64,000 nucleotides of DNA from Betaproteobacteria bacterium HGW-Betaproteobacteria-11. Lineage in GTDB: Bacteria; Pseudomonadota; Gammaproteobacteria; Burkholderiales; Rhodocyclaceae. Below are positions 41,084 through 51,514 of this stretch, piece by piece (position 1 is the first letter of the stretch; each line of letters starts with the position of its first letter). The translations under genes and the position numbers were made by a program. The notes under the pieces are model-generated. The model worked only from the letters and a program-made list of their open reading frames with translations, was not told the DNA's origin and did no database searches. The stretch covers positions 132,374-196,373 of the forward strand of contig PHCV01000004.1 of the NCBI GenBank assembly GCA_002842395.1, read 5' to 3'.

Positions 41084-41931
41084 CAGTAGAGAAAACGCGG
41101 ACTCAAGGCGGCAAGATGCATGGCCTCGAGGATGGCCTGCGCCCGCTCCCGCGCATTGCCGCGCGGCTTGCCCTCGTGCCTCCGGGCGAGGATCAGCTCG
41201 TTCTTCATCGAGTGCTCCCAGCCGACCAGCTCGGTCACCGTCACCGTGTAGCCATGGGCTTCGAGCAGCAGGCAACGCAGCACGTTGGTCACCAGCGCAC
41301 CCAGCTCGCGGCTATGCAGTGGATGCCGCCACAACTCGGCCAGGCCGCTGGCGGAGAGCGCCACCTGCTTGGTGCGGCGCAGCTCGGCCGCGACTTCGGC
41401 CTGGCAACAGGGCACCAGGACGATGAAGCGAGCCTGCCTGGTCAAGGCAAAGCGGATCGCATCGTCGGTTGCCGTATCGCAGGCATGCAGCGCGGTCACA
41501 CCATCGACCTGGAGCGGAAGCTCCGACGTGACCAGTGCATCCTCGATGCGCGAAGCAAGAAATTGCATGCGTTCAAAGCCCAGGCGGGCGGCCAGCGCAC
41601 GAGACTTATCGACCAGTTCGGCGCGGCTTTCGATACCGTGGAGCATGCCCGTTTCCTGGTGGCGGAAGAAACGGTCGTACAGGATGAAACCCAGATAGGA
41701 CTTGCCGGCACCATGATCGACCAGCGTCACGCCCCCCTTCTCCGCCACCACTTCGGCCAGCAGCGGCGCGATGAACCGATAGAGATGGTCGACCTGCTTG
41801 AGCTTGCGCCGGCTGTCCTGGTTGAGCCGACCCTCGCGGGTGAGGATGTGCAACTCTTTCAGCAGTTCGAGCGACTGCTCGCTCGCCAACCCCAGCGCGG
41901 TACGGACGTCATCGCTCATGGTCGCCGTCAA
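41083..41931 (-). CDS. SAM-dependent methyltransferase, substrate unknown
   Basis: 282 residues resembling the methyltransferase domain 32 type. VTLVDHGAGKSYLGFILYDRFF (about 68-90) is the SAM-binding loop, followed by LHGIESRAELVDKSRALA and the motif VPCCQAEVA, whose Cys pair is typical of this group. The C-terminus ends with a conserved-looking PRFLY. No substrate can be inferred. It overlaps the NYN gene upstream by four bases and pabB/pabC downstream by one. Confidence 0.75.
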   Translation of the reverse strand: MTATMSDDVRTALGLASEQSLELLKELHILTREGRLNQDSRRKLKQVDHLYRFIAPLLAEVVAEKGGVTLVDHGAGKSYLGFILYDRFFRHQETGMLHGIESRAELVDKSRALAARLGFERMQFLASRIEDALVTSELPLQVDGVTALHACDTATDDAIRFALTRQARFIVLVPCCQAEVAAELRRTKQVALSASGLAELWRHPLHSRELGALVTNVLRCLLLEAHGYTVTVTELVGWEHSMKNELILARRHEGKPRGNARERAQAILEAMHLAALSPRFLY

Positions 41932-42752
41932 TCCTCCGCCGGCAAGCGAATGGCATACTGTCCGGTCTTGTCGTCACGTTCGACGATCAGCAGCTTCTTT
42001 TTCTTCGCGTCCTCGAGCAGATCGCGGAACGAACGGTAGCCGTAATAGGACTCGGTGAATCCCGGCTTGCGCCGTTGCAGGGTCGGCTTGACCATCGACC
42101 CCCACAGCGTTGCCTCGCCGCCGCGCTCGGCGAGCAGCGCCTCGACGGTTTCGACCAGCAGATCGAGCGCTTCTTCGCGTCGCGCCTCCTTGTCTTCGGT
42201 CTTGCCTGCCGTCGTCCGCGGCGCGGCGGCCTTCGCCGGGGTTTTCTTCGCGCTGCGCTTGAGTTTGGCTTCCTGCTCGCGCACCAGGTCGTCGTAGAAA
42301 ATGAATTCGTCGCAATTGGCCGCCAACAGATCGGAAGTTGCCGCCTTGACGCCGACACCGATCACGTGTTTGTTGTTCTCGCGCAATTTGGAGACCAGCG
42401 GCGAGAAATCGGAGTCGCCGCTGATGATGACGAAGGTATCGACGTGCGCCTTGGTATAGCAGAGATCGAGGGCATCGACCACCATGCGGATGTCGGCCGA
42501 ATTCTTGCCCGACTGGCGTACATGCGGAATCTCGATCAGCTCGAACGAGGCCTCGTGCATCGGCGCCTTGAATTCCTTGTAGCGCGCCCAGTCGCAATAG
42601 GCCTTCTTGACCACGATGCTGCCCTTGAGCAACAGGCGTTCGAGCACTTTCTGGATGTCGAACTGGGCATAGTTGGCGTCGCGCACGCCGAGCGCGATGT
42701 TCTCGAAATCGCAGAACAACGCCATATTGGTGATTTCGGGCAGGCCGGCCAT
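41928..42752 (-). CDS. NYN-domain (LabA/DUF88-type) protein with OST-HTH
   Basis: 274 residues. The NYN/PIN-like nuclease domain (about 8-145) has ALFCDFENIALG (catalytic Asp), DIRMVVDALDL and VIISGDSDFSPLV (two acidic positions). A charged Lys/Ala linker (about 150-195) leads to a C-terminal OST-HTH/LOTUS domain (about 197-274, GGEATLWGSMVKPTLQRRKPGF). This suggests an RNA-binding or RNA-cleaving protein; no target is known. The start at 42752 has GGAG 6 bp upstream and is preferred over an ATG four codons earlier. Confidence 0.85.
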   Translation of the reverse strand: MAGLPEITNMALFCDFENIALGVRDANYAQFDIQKVLERLLLKGSIVVKKAYCDWARYKEFKAPMHEASFELIEIPHVRQSGKNSADIRMVVDALDLCYTKAHVDTFVIISGDSDFSPLVSKLRENNKHVIGVGVKAATSDLLAANCDEFIFYDDLVREQEAKLKRSAKKTPAKAAAPRTTAGKTEDKEARREEALDLLVETVEALLAERGGEATLWGSMVKPTLQRRKPGFTESYYGYRSFRDLLEDAKKKKLLIVERDDKTGQYAIRLPAED

Positions 42753-42808
42753 GAGCAGCTCCATGAGAGAAACGGGGAGGCTCCAAGTTTCGCATGAATC
42801 GGCGTATT

Positions 42809-42832
42809 CGCCGTCACGCCATCGCCGACTTT
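42809..42832 (+). repeat. repeat A copy 14 (upstream of NYN gene)
   Basis: CGCCGTCACGCC then ATCGCCGACTTT; one core change (ATCG for AGCG). Intergenic. Confidence 0.75.
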
Positions 42833-42953
42833 ACTGTTTTTACTGTTGCACTTGTTGGACTTGTTGCACCTGTTCGCTGGCGGGAGTGGAATCGCCTTGA
42901 GGGGTCACCTCCAGACAAGCCGCTTGACCCGACAGACTCTGGCGCTCGGTTGG

Positions 42954-43066
42954 CTTTCCTGATGCGGGAAACATCACCCCGCATCAGGAAAGTCGGCCCA
43001 TTCTTGAATCCCCCCCCTTCGCTCCCCTCACGGGGGGTTCCTGATTCGCTCGCTTCGCTCGAGCCT
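42954..43066 (+). repeat. repeat B copy 2 (hairpin repeat)
   Basis: A perfect 15-bp inverted repeat (arms 42954-42968 and 42978-42992, left arm CTTTCCTGATGCGGG) around AAACATCAC. It is followed by a GC stem (CCCCTCACGGGG) and a GATTCGCTCGCTTCGCTCGAG palindromic tail. It is the same layout as 33870-33975. Confidence 0.78.
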
Positions 43067-43126
43067 CGACAGAATGACAAATGAGTTGGTTCCAATACGC
43101 TAAACTGCACGCCTTTGCTTCGCGTG

Positions 43127-43151
43127 CGCCGTCTCGTCAGCGCCGATTTTT
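43127..43151 (+). repeat. repeat A copy 15 (at the permease start)
   Basis: CGCCGTCTCGTC then AGCGCCGATTTTT. It ends two bases before the ATG at 43154, where a ribosome-binding site would be expected. Confidence 0.82.
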
Positions 43152-43153
43152 CG

Positions 43154-44098
43154 ATGTCGATCTTTTTCCATCACCTCGCCCTCGCCTCCCCATTGTTTGC
43201 TCTCGTCGCCCTCGGTTACGGGCTGATGCGCTTTGCCGGATGGCCTACGGCAGTGGCCGACGCGATGACCCGCTTCGTCTTTGCGGTCGCCCTGCCGGCG
43301 ATGCTGTTTCGCCTGATGAGCGATTTCTCGAAGCTGCCGGCGGTCGATTCACGTCTGCTCATCGCCTTCTTCGGTAGCTGCCTGGTCGTTTTCGTCGTCG
43401 GTCGGCTGATCGGCTGGCGCCTGTTGCGGCTCGATGGCGTGGCGCAATCGGTGTTCGCCCTCGGTGGTGTGTTCTCCAACAACGTGCTGCTCGGCATTCC
43501 CCTGGCGCGGGCGACGCTGGGCGAGAGCTCACTGCCGGTGGTCGCGCTGGTGCTGGTGTTCAATTCGCTGATTCTGTGGACCCTGGTCACCGTCTCGGTC
43601 GAGTGGGCGCGGCATGGCAGCTTCTCGCCGGCCGGTTTCGCCAAGACGGCGAAGGCGGTGGCGACCAATCCGATCGTCGCCTCGATCGTCTCCGGCACGC
43701 TCTACGGCCTGGCCGGACTGCCGATTCCGCCACTGGTCGATGCCCCGCTGGCGATGCTCGGTCAGGCCGCCGCGCCGCTTTCGCTGGTGGCCCTCGGCAT
43801 GGGGTTGGCCGAGTACGGCATCCGTGCCGGCTGGCAGCAGAGCGCGTCGATCTGCGCGCTGAAACTCGTGCTGCAACCGCTGGTGGTCTGGCTGTTGGCC
43901 CGGCTTTTAGGACTGCCGCGACTGGAAACTCAGGTCGTCGTCCTGCTCGCCGCCCTGCCGGTCGGGGCCAATGTTTATCTGATGTCGCGCCAATTCAAGG
44001 TGCTGGAAGGCCCGGTAGCGGCGGCACTGGTGCTGTCCACCGCGCTGGCGGCGATTACCGCGCCGCTGGTGCTGACCCTGCTTGCCGCCGGCAGCTAG
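43154..44098 (+). CDS. AEC-family auxin-efflux-carrier-like permease
   Basis: 314 residues with about ten hydrophobic helices along the whole length (for example LFALVALGYGLM, VFALGGVFSNNVLLGIPLA, LVVWLLARLLGL). The GVFSNNVLLGIP region is characteristic of AEC permeases, which carry organic acids or amino acids; the substrate is unknown. The ATG at 43154 has no Shine-Dalgarno because repeat A copy 15 sits there. A TTG at 43115 would read in frame through the repeat (RRLVSADF). The TAG stop is also the first three bases of the MITE-like element. Confidence 0.83.
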   Translation: MSIFFHHLALASPLFALVALGYGLMRFAGWPTAVADAMTRFVFAVALPAMLFRLMSDFSKLPAVDSRLLIAFFGSCLVVFVVGRLIGWRLLRLDGVAQSVFALGGVFSNNVLLGIPLARATLGESSLPVVALVLVFNSLILWTLVTVSVEWARHGSFSPAGFAKTAKAVATNPIVASIVSGTLYGLAGLPIPPLVDAPLAMLGQAAAPLSLVALGMGLAEYGIRAGWQQSASICALKLVLQPLVVWLLARLLGLPRLETQVVVLLAALPVGANVYLMSRQFKVLEGPVAAALVLSTALAAITAPLVLTLLAAGS

Positions 44099-44283
44099 CG
44101 TAGTGCTTGCGAATTGTCGAAACCGACAAAACACATCGGCGTCATTCCCGCGGAAGCGGGAATCCAGTACGTTCCTGGGTCCCCGCTTCGCCCGCCGCGA
44201 AGCGGAGTCCCGGGTGTGTCAAGACCGCGGGGACGACGATGGATTGACCGCCCCAGTACTAAAATTTGCCAAGCGCTACACCA
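44096..44283 (+). mobile_element. MITE-like element, copy 2 (188 bp)
   Basis: Begins TAGCGTAGTGCTTG; the other end on the minus strand begins TGGTGTAGCGCTTG, so the terminal inverted repeats match at about 11 of 14 sites. It differs from copy 1 at about ten bases and by an 18-bp extra segment that completes a GCTTCGC/GCGAAGC hairpin. The leading TAG is the stop codon of the permease gene. It encodes no transposase; any mobilizing enzyme would be elsewhere. Confidence 0.8.
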
Positions 44284-44307
44284 GCTTTGCCGCGGATTCG
44301 GGAACCT

Positions 44308-44332
44308 CGCCGTCCCGCCAACGCCGACTTTT
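44308..44332 (+). repeat. repeat A copy 16 (next to MITE-like element)
   Basis: CGCCGTCCCGCC then AACGCCGACTTTT. It lies 24 bp after the MITE-like element and joins the decayed cytochrome fragment, where it would read KSALAGRR. Confidence 0.82.
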
Positions 44333-44333
44333 C

Positions 44334-44509
44334 GTGAACGAATCGAGCGATGACCTTCATGACGGCCCCATCGGGACGCTCGTCCGTTCTCTGGAATACA
44401 TTTAGCTGTTTGACCAGATAGTCGGCGTGCTGACCGGCGAGGCGTGGAAAAGACCCATTGCCGGCTGCTTCCGCACCGTGGCAGCTTCCTCGCCCCACTC
44501 CTGGAACTC
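44334..44509 (-). pseudogene. c-type cytochrome fragment
   Basis: On the minus strand, immediately after the ligase stop, a frame reads GSCHGAEAAGNGSFPRLAGQ and then HADYLVKQLNVFQ and DGAVMKVIAR. This is the heme-binding and following helix of a cytochrome c4/c553-type domain. The first heme cysteine is Arg in this frame, there is no start or signal peptide, and the 3' end runs into repeat A copy 16. It is a remnant of a lost gene. Confidence 0.6.
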
Positions 44510-45397
44510 CTAGAACTCCTCGCGCACCCGCCAATAGCGCGGAAAACGCGGGATGCCGCGGCGACTCAGTTCCTGGTAGCGGTAGGTGATGGTGGCGCCG
44601 ATCGGTGGCGGATGACGGCGCTCGGCATCGCTCAGGCCGCTGCCGATGCGAAAGCGCCGGCCATCGGCGGTTTCCACTTCCAGCGCACCCAGTTGCTCGG
44701 CGAGGCGCCCTTTGCCCGGCAGATGCGCGATGACGACGGCCTCGGCGTCGAGCGCCGGTTTCAGTTTCAGCAGATCGTCGCTGCGTCCACCGTGATAGAG
44801 GGCCTCGGCGCGATGCAGCATCAGGCCTTCGCCGTCATGCCCAATTACTTCGGCATAGCGCGCCAGCAACTCGGCCCGGTCGGCCACCCGAAACTGGGGC
44901 ACTGCCGCCAGCCAGGGCAGCTGCGCCTGTTCGGTCACCGTCCGGATTTGCGTCACCCGCTCGCTGAAACTGCCGGCCGCATCCGGCAATTCGAAAATCA
45001 TGTAGCGCACCTGGCGCCACTCGGCCTCCACCGGTTCGGTTTTGCGCACGATGGCGGCGAGCTCGGCAAAGCGCCCACGGCCGAGCCACAGCTCGCCGTC
45101 CAGCGGCCGCGCGGGAAGTGCGGCGATGAACCAGGGAGGCGCGTGCACCGGCCGGCCGCTACGGAAGCGTAATTGTAATTGCCTGCCATCCCACAGCGCG
45201 CGCACGCCGTCGAGTTTCTCGCTGACCCAGAACGCCGCCGGATCGAATTCGTCGCGCCAGACCTTGGCCAGCAGGATGTCGGGCGGTGAAACCGCTGGTC
45301 GCGAGGGCGGCGAAGTTGGGGGTGATGGTGGCTCGGCGGCGGCTGTCGCGCCGAGCAAAACAGCCAGAATCACCCCGATTCGGGAAACACCACGCAT
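44510..45397 (-). CDS. periplasmic-type ATP-dependent DNA ligase (LigE-like)
   Basis: 295 residues. An N-terminal signal peptide (about 1-21, VILAVLLGATAAAE) is followed by a Pro-rich linker and a minimal nucleotidyltransferase domain with the adenylation motif SEKLDGVRALW (Lys at about 61). The Glu motif LDGELWLG, a C-terminal OB fold (LKLKPALDAEAVVIAHLPG, motifs V-type) and no extra domains fit the small Lig E class. Such ligases are exported and thought to repair extracellular or incoming DNA. A strong AAGGAGG ribosome site fixes the start. It is divergent from recQ. Confidence 0.85.
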   Translation of the reverse strand: MRGVSRIGVILAVLLGATAAAEPPSPPTSPPSRPAVSPPDILLAKVWRDEFDPAAFWVSEKLDGVRALWDGRQLQLRFRSGRPVHAPPWFIAALPARPLDGELWLGRGRFAELAAIVRKTEPVEAEWRQVRYMIFELPDAAGSFSERVTQIRTVTEQAQLPWLAAVPQFRVADRAELLARYAEVIGHDGEGLMLHRAEALYHGGRSDDLLKLKPALDAEAVVIAHLPGKGRLAEQLGALEVETADGRRFRIGSGLSDAERRHPPPIGATITYRYQELSRRGIPRFPRYWRVREEF

Positions 45398-45476
45398 CCT
45401 TGCCTCCTTACGCGCCGATCCACGGGGGATTGTAGCCCGCATAATGCGGGCTCCCGTTTTCTGACGACTCCTGTTC

Positions 45477-47339
<1,863 letters not shown>

Positions 47340-47379
47340 AGCCGGCGGGCGATAATACGCGTCTCGATAAAGGAAGCAC

Positions 47380-48645
47380 ATGAAACGTCTGGACGATTTC
47401 CGCTGGCAACTCGGCAAACACGAACTGGTGCCCATCATGGTCGGCGGCATGGGCGTCGATATCTCGACCTCGATGCTGGCGCTGGAGGCCGCGCGGCTGG
47501 GCGGCGTCGGCCATATTTCGGATGCCATGGTGCCGACTGTCGCCGACCGTCGATATGACACGGATTACGTCAAGAGCAAGCTCAAGCTGTTCAAATACAA
47601 CGTTGCCAACAGCGACAAATCCGTCGTCAAGTTCGATCTCGGTCTGCTCGCCGAAGCGACCCAGAAGCATGTTCGCCATGCGATGGAGGCCAAGCGGGGC
47701 GAAGGTCTGATCTTCATCAACTGCATGGAAAAGCTGACCATGAACGCGCCGAAGGAAACCCTGCGCGTACGCCTGGCTTCGGCGCTGGATGCCGGCATCG
47801 ACGGCATCACGCTGGCCGCCGGCCTGCACCTGGGTTCCTTCGCGCTGCTCGAGGATCACCCGCGTTTCCGCGATGCGAAACTCGGCATCATCGTTTCCTC
47901 GCTGCGCGCGCTGCAACTGTTCATCAAGAAAAGCGCGCGCACCCGGCGCCTGCCGGACTACATCGTGGTCGAAGGCCCGCTCGCCGGCGGCCACCTCGGT
48001 TTTGGCATGGACTGGGCCAAATATGACCTGGCGACCATCGTCAAGGAAATCCACGACTGGCTGCAAGTTGAACAGCTGAATATTCCCGTCATTCCCGCCG
48101 GCGGCATTTTCACCGGCTCGGATGCTGTGCGTTTCATGGACATGGGCGCCGCGGCGGTACAGCTCGCCACCCGTTTCACCGCCACCCATGAATGCGGCCT
48201 GCCCGATGACGTCAAGCAGGAATATTTGAAGGCCGGGGAACACGACATCGAAGTCAATACCATCTCGCCCACCGGCTATCCGATGCGCATGCTGAAGAAC
48301 AGCCCGGCGATCGGCGACGGCATTCGCCCGAATTGCGAAGCCTATGGTTACCTGCTCGATGCCAATGGCAATTGCCAGTACATCGACGCTTACAACCGCG
48401 AAGTGGCGGCCCATCCCGAGGCGAAAAAAATCCGCGTCTGGGACAAGACCTGCCTATGCACGCAGATGCGCAACTTCAAGTGCTGGACCTGCGGTCACTA
48501 CACCTACCGGCTGAAGGACACCACGCGCAGGAATCCGGACGGCAGCTATCAGCTACTGACCGCCGAACACGTCTTTCACGATTACCAGTTCAGTACCGAC
48601 GACCAGATCGCGCTGCCGGCGGCAGTGGAAACCGCTGCGGTTTGA
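47380..48645 (+). CDS. nitronate monooxygenase family protein (FMN-dependent)
   Basis: 421 residues with the NPD/2-nitropropane dioxygenase TIM-barrel. MVGGMGVDISTSMLALEAARLGGVGHI forms the N-terminal FMN phosphate region (split motif MVGGMGVDIS), VVEGPLAGGHLGFG is the flavin loop, and VIPAGGIFTGSDAVRFMDMGAAAVQLATRF is typical (key GGI and GAAAVQ). The C-terminus (about 365-385) has four cysteines in CLCTQMRNFKCWTCG, a possible metal site absent from simple members. The true substrate is unknown. AAGGAAG precedes the ATG. Confidence 0.8.
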   Translation: MKRLDDFRWQLGKHELVPIMVGGMGVDISTSMLALEAARLGGVGHISDAMVPTVADRRYDTDYVKSKLKLFKYNVANSDKSVVKFDLGLLAEATQKHVRHAMEAKRGEGLIFINCMEKLTMNAPKETLRVRLASALDAGIDGITLAAGLHLGSFALLEDHPRFRDAKLGIIVSSLRALQLFIKKSARTRRLPDYIVVEGPLAGGHLGFGMDWAKYDLATIVKEIHDWLQVEQLNIPVIPAGGIFTGSDAVRFMDMGAAAVQLATRFTATHECGLPDDVKQEYLKAGEHDIEVNTISPTGYPMRMLKNSPAIGDGIRPNCEAYGYLLDANGNCQYIDAYNREVAAHPEAKKIRVWDKTCLCTQMRNFKCWTCGHYTYRLKDTTRRNPDGSYQLLTAEHVFHDYQFSTDDQIALPAAVETAAV

Positions 48646-48659
48646 GTCGACTCTGACGG

Positions 48660-49562
48660 TCAGGCCGGGAAGACCCCGGTCGACAGATAGCGATCGCCGC
48701 GATCGCAAATGATGGTGACGATGACCGCGTTTTCCACCTGCGCGGCGATGCGCAAGGCGACATGCACCCCGCCGCCGGAGGAGATGCCGGCGAAGATGCC
48801 TTCCTCGCGAGCCAGCCGGCGGGTCATCGCCTCGGCCTCGGCCTGCGCGACCGACTCGATCTGATCGACGCGGGCGCGGTCATAGATTTTCGGCAGGTAG
48901 GCTTCCGGCCACTTGCGGATGCCGGGTATCTGCGAGCCTTCCTGCGGCTGACAGCCGATGATGCGAATCGCCGGGTTCTGCTCCTTGAAATAGCGCGAGC
49001 AACCCATGATGGTGCCCGTGGTGCCCATGCTGGAAACGAAATGGGTGAGGCGGCCACCGGTCTCGCGCCAGATCTCCGGCCCGGTACCTTCGTAATGCGC
49101 CTGCGGGTTGTCGGCATTGGCGAACTGGTCGAGCACCACGCCGCGCCCGGCGGCGACCATCTCCTGCGCCAGATCGCGCGCCGCCTCCATGCCGCCGGCC
49201 TTGGGGGTGAGGATCAATTCGGCGCCGAAGGCCTTCATCGTCTGGCAACGCTCGATGCTCTGGTTTTCCGGCATGACGAGGATCATCCGGTAGCCACGGA
49301 TCGTCGCCGCCATCGCCAGGGCGATGCCGGTATTGCCGGAGGTGGCTTCGATCAACGTGTCGCCGGGTTTGATCTGGCCGCGCGCTTCGGCACGGACGAT
49401 CATCGACAGCGCCGGACGATCCTTCACCGAGCCGGCCGGGTTGTTGCCTTCGAGCTTGGCCAGGATGACGTTGTTGCGGCTTTCGTTTTCCGCACCGGGC
49501 AGACGCTGCAGGCGAACCAGTGGCGTGTTGCCGACGAAATCCTCGAGGGTTTTCCAGTTCAT
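48660..49562 (-). CDS. cysM: cysteine synthase B
   Basis: PLP enzyme making cysteine from O-acetylserine with sulfide or thiosulfate. It has 300 residues. The PLP lysine is in [11 protein letters not shown] (about 40-50), the substrate loop is [12 protein letters not shown], and the phosphate-binding loop is [27 protein letters not shown] matches CysM. Its ATG overlaps the hldD stop (ATGA). Confidence 0.94.
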   Translation of the reverse strand: MNWKTLEDFVGNTPLVRLQRLPGAENESRNNVILAKLEGNNPAGSVKDRPALSMIVRAEARGQIKPGDTLIEATSGNTGIALAMAATIRGYRMILVMPENQSIERCQTMKAFGAELILTPKAGGMEAARDLAQEMVAAGRGVVLDQFANADNPQAHYEGTGPEIWRETGGRLTHFVSSMGTTGTIMGCSRYFKEQNPAIRIIGCQPQEGSQIPGIRKWPEAYLPKIYDRARVDQIESVAQAEAEAMTRRLAREEGIFAGISSGGGVHVALRIAAQVENAVIVTIICDRGDRYLSTGVFPA

Positions 49563-50551
49563 CGGGCCAGCCAGTTGACGTAAGTGGCGACGCCCTGCTC
49601 CACCGTGGCGAATTCGTCGTGGTAGCCGGCCTGCCGCAACTGCGTCAGATCGGCCTGGGTGAAGCTCTGGTACTTGCCCTTGAGCGCCTCCGGAAAGGGG
49701 ATGTATTCGATCGTCCCGGCGGCGACCAGTTCGGCCAGCGGCAGGGCCGGCTTGCCTTCGAGCGCCCGACAGGCATTCGCCGTGGCCACCGCCAGCTCGT
49801 TGAAGCTCTGCGCCCGTCCCGTGCCGAGGTTGTAGATGCCGGAGGTGCCGCTGTCGAGGAAGGCCATGTTCACCTTGACGACGTCATCGACGTAGACGAA
49901 ATCGCGCCGCTGCTCGCCATGGGCATAGCCACCGCTGCCTTCGAACAACCTGACCTTGCCGCTGTCGCGGTACTGGTTGAAATGATGGAAGGCAACCGAG
50001 GCCATCCGTCCCTTGTGACTCTCGCGCGGGCCATAGACGTTGAAATAGCGAAAGCCGGCCACCGGTGAAGAAAAGTCGGCGCTGGCGAGACGGCGACGGA
50101 CGATCTGGTCGAAGAGGAATTTCGAATAGCCATAGACGTTCAACGGCGCTTCGAACTCCCGTTCTTCGCGAAACTCCTGGCTTCCGCCATAGACGGCGGC
50201 CGAGGAGGCATACAGCAGCGGCACCTCCTGGTCCTGGCAGAAATTCAGCAGCGAGAGCGAGTAGCGGTAATTGTTGGCCATCATGTAGCGGCCATCGCTC
50301 TCCATGGTGTCGGAACAGGCGCCCTGATGCAGGATGGCTTCGATGCCGCCATCGAACTGGCCATGTTCGATCATGTCGAGGAATTCCTGCTTGTCGAGAT
50401 AATCGGCCAGTTCGCAGTCGGTGAGATTCCCGAACTTGTCGGCCTGGGTCAGATCGTCCACCGCAATGATCCGGGTGATGCCTCGCGCATTGAGTGCCCT
50501 GACCAGATTGGCGCCGATGAATCCGGCTGCGCCGGTAACGATGTAATACAT
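49559..50551 (-). CDS. hldD: ADP-L-glycero-D-manno-heptose 6-epimerase
   Basis: Last step of ADP-heptose synthesis for LPS inner core. It has 330 residues: NADP motif [17 protein letters not shown] (5-21) and the catalytic YGYSK (about 140). [21 protein letters not shown] is typical. Residues about 153-160 (RRLASADF), just before GFRYFNVYG, are encoded by repeat A copy 18; compared with E. coli from memory this makes the protein about two residues longer. The start is ATG 50551; an upstream TTG is less likely. Confidence 0.95.
   Translation of the reverse strand: MYYIVTGAAGFIGANLVRALNARGITRIIAVDDLTQADKFGNLTDCELADYLDKQEFLDMIEHGQFDGGIEAILHQGACSDTMESDGRYMMANNYRYSLSLLNFCQDQEVPLLYASSAAVYGGSQEFREEREFEAPLNVYGYSKFLFDQIVRRRLASADFSSPVAGFRYFNVYGPRESHKGRMASVAFHHFNQYRDSGKVRLFEGSGGYAHGEQRRDFVYVDDVVKVNMAFLDSGTSGIYNLGTGRAQSFNELAVATANACRALEGKPALPLAELVAAGTIEYIPFPEALKGKYQSFTQADLTQLRQAGYHDEFATVEQGVATYVNWLAR
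50071..50095 (-). repeat. repeat A copy 18 (inside hldD)
   Basis: The plus strand reads AAAAGTCGGCGCTGGCG then AGACGGCG, a copy that fully matches the inferred consensus. Encodes RRLASADF. Confidence 0.9.
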
Positions 50552-50559
50552 GAAGTCCC

Positions 50560-51492
50560 TCAAACGTTCTGTCTCAGTTCATCGAGCGAGCACGTCGCCG
50601 TGCCCAGTTTGCCGACCACGATGCCGGCCGCGCGATTGGCCAGGCGCAGTGCCGCCTCCAGCGGCAGGCCGCTGCCGAGCATCACCGCCAGCGTGGCAAT
50701 CACGGTATCGCCGGCACCGCTGACATCATAAACCTCGCGTGCCACGGCCGGCTCGTGGCACCGGCCGGCGGTGGAAAACAGTGTCATCCCCTCCTCGCTG
50801 CGGGTCACCAGCAGGGCATCGAGGCCAAGGCTCGTGCGCAGGTCCTGGGCCTTGTGTTCGAGTTCCGCATCGTCCTGCCAGCGGCCGACGACCTCGCGCA
50901 ACTCGGCCCGGTTGGGGGTAAGCAGCGTGGCGCCGGCATAGCGCGTGTAATCGTCGCCCTTGGGGTCGACCAGCACCGGCTTGCCCGCTTCTCGCGCCAG
51001 GCGAATCATCTCGGCGATGTGGGCGAGCCCGCCCTTGCCATAGTCGGAAAGAATGACCACATCGCATTCGGTCAGCCGCCGGGCGAACTCGTGCAGCTTG
51101 GTCTGCAGCACTTCATGATCCGGCCAGTTCTCGAAGTCGATGCGCAGCAACTGTTGCTGACGGCCGATCACGCGCAGCTTGACCGTGGTGTTGAGGCCTG
51201 GATCTTCATGCAGGCTGGATTCTATGCCGGCATCATTCATCAGCCGGGCCAGAATCTTGCCCGCCTCGTCGGTGCCGACGACGGAAAGTAAAATCGCTTG
51301 CGCGCCAAGCGCGGCACAGTTGCGCGCGACATTGGCCGCACCCCCGGGACGCTCCTCGCTTTTCTCGATCTTGACCACCGGCACCGGCGCTTCGGGCGAG
51401 ATGCGGGAAACCTCGCCAAACCAGTAGCGATCGAGCATCACGTCGCCGACGACGAGAATCCGCGCCGTCATCGTATTGGGAATCGTATTCAT
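50560..51492 (-). CDS. hldE: D-glycero-beta-D-manno-heptose-7-phosphate kinase
   Basis: PfkB/ribokinase-fold kinase forming heptose-1,7-bisphosphate. It has about 310 residues, so only the kinase half of E. coli HldE is present; the nucleotidyltransferase must be encoded elsewhere. [41 protein letters not shown] and the catalytic SGAGDTVIA are visible. Starts at ATG 51492 or 51510 are both possible. It lies between ugd and hldD on the same strand. Confidence 0.93.
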   Translation of the reverse strand: MNTIPNTMTARILVVGDVMLDRYWFGEVSRISPEAPVPVVKIEKSEERPGGAANVARNCAALGAQAILLSVVGTDEAGKILARLMNDAGIESSLHEDPGLNTTVKLRVIGRQQQLLRIDFENWPDHEVLQTKLHEFARRLTECDVVILSDYGKGGLAHIAEMIRLAREAGKPVLVDPKGDDYTRYAGATLLTPNRAELREVVGRWQDDAELEHKAQDLRTSLGLDALLVTRSEEGMTLFSTAGRCHEPAVAREVYDVSGAGDTVIATLAVMLGSGLPLEAALRLANRAAGIVVGKLGTATCSLDELRQNV

Positions 51493-51514
51493 CGGTTTCC
51501 CCGTATCCATCGCG

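Larger units (their letters stand above)
42753..43153. other. 401-bp repeat-filled intergenic region
   Basis: It holds no convincing gene. From left to right: repeat A copy 14, a short TTGTTG-rich tract (42831-42875, units like ACTTGTTGG), repeat B copy 2, and repeat A copy 15 just before the permease start. Reading frames exist on both strands but consist of repeat sequence with no family likeness. Confidence 0.7.

Noticed and set aside
42794..43084. Small plus-strand frame between the NYN gene and the permease
   Set aside because: It consists almost wholly of repeat A and repeat B sequence and has no ribosome site.
44415..44440. GTCGGCGTGCTGACCGGCG as another repeat A copy
   Set aside because: It only matches over GTCGGCG and falls inside the cytochrome fragment as normal coding sequence (LAGQHADYL).
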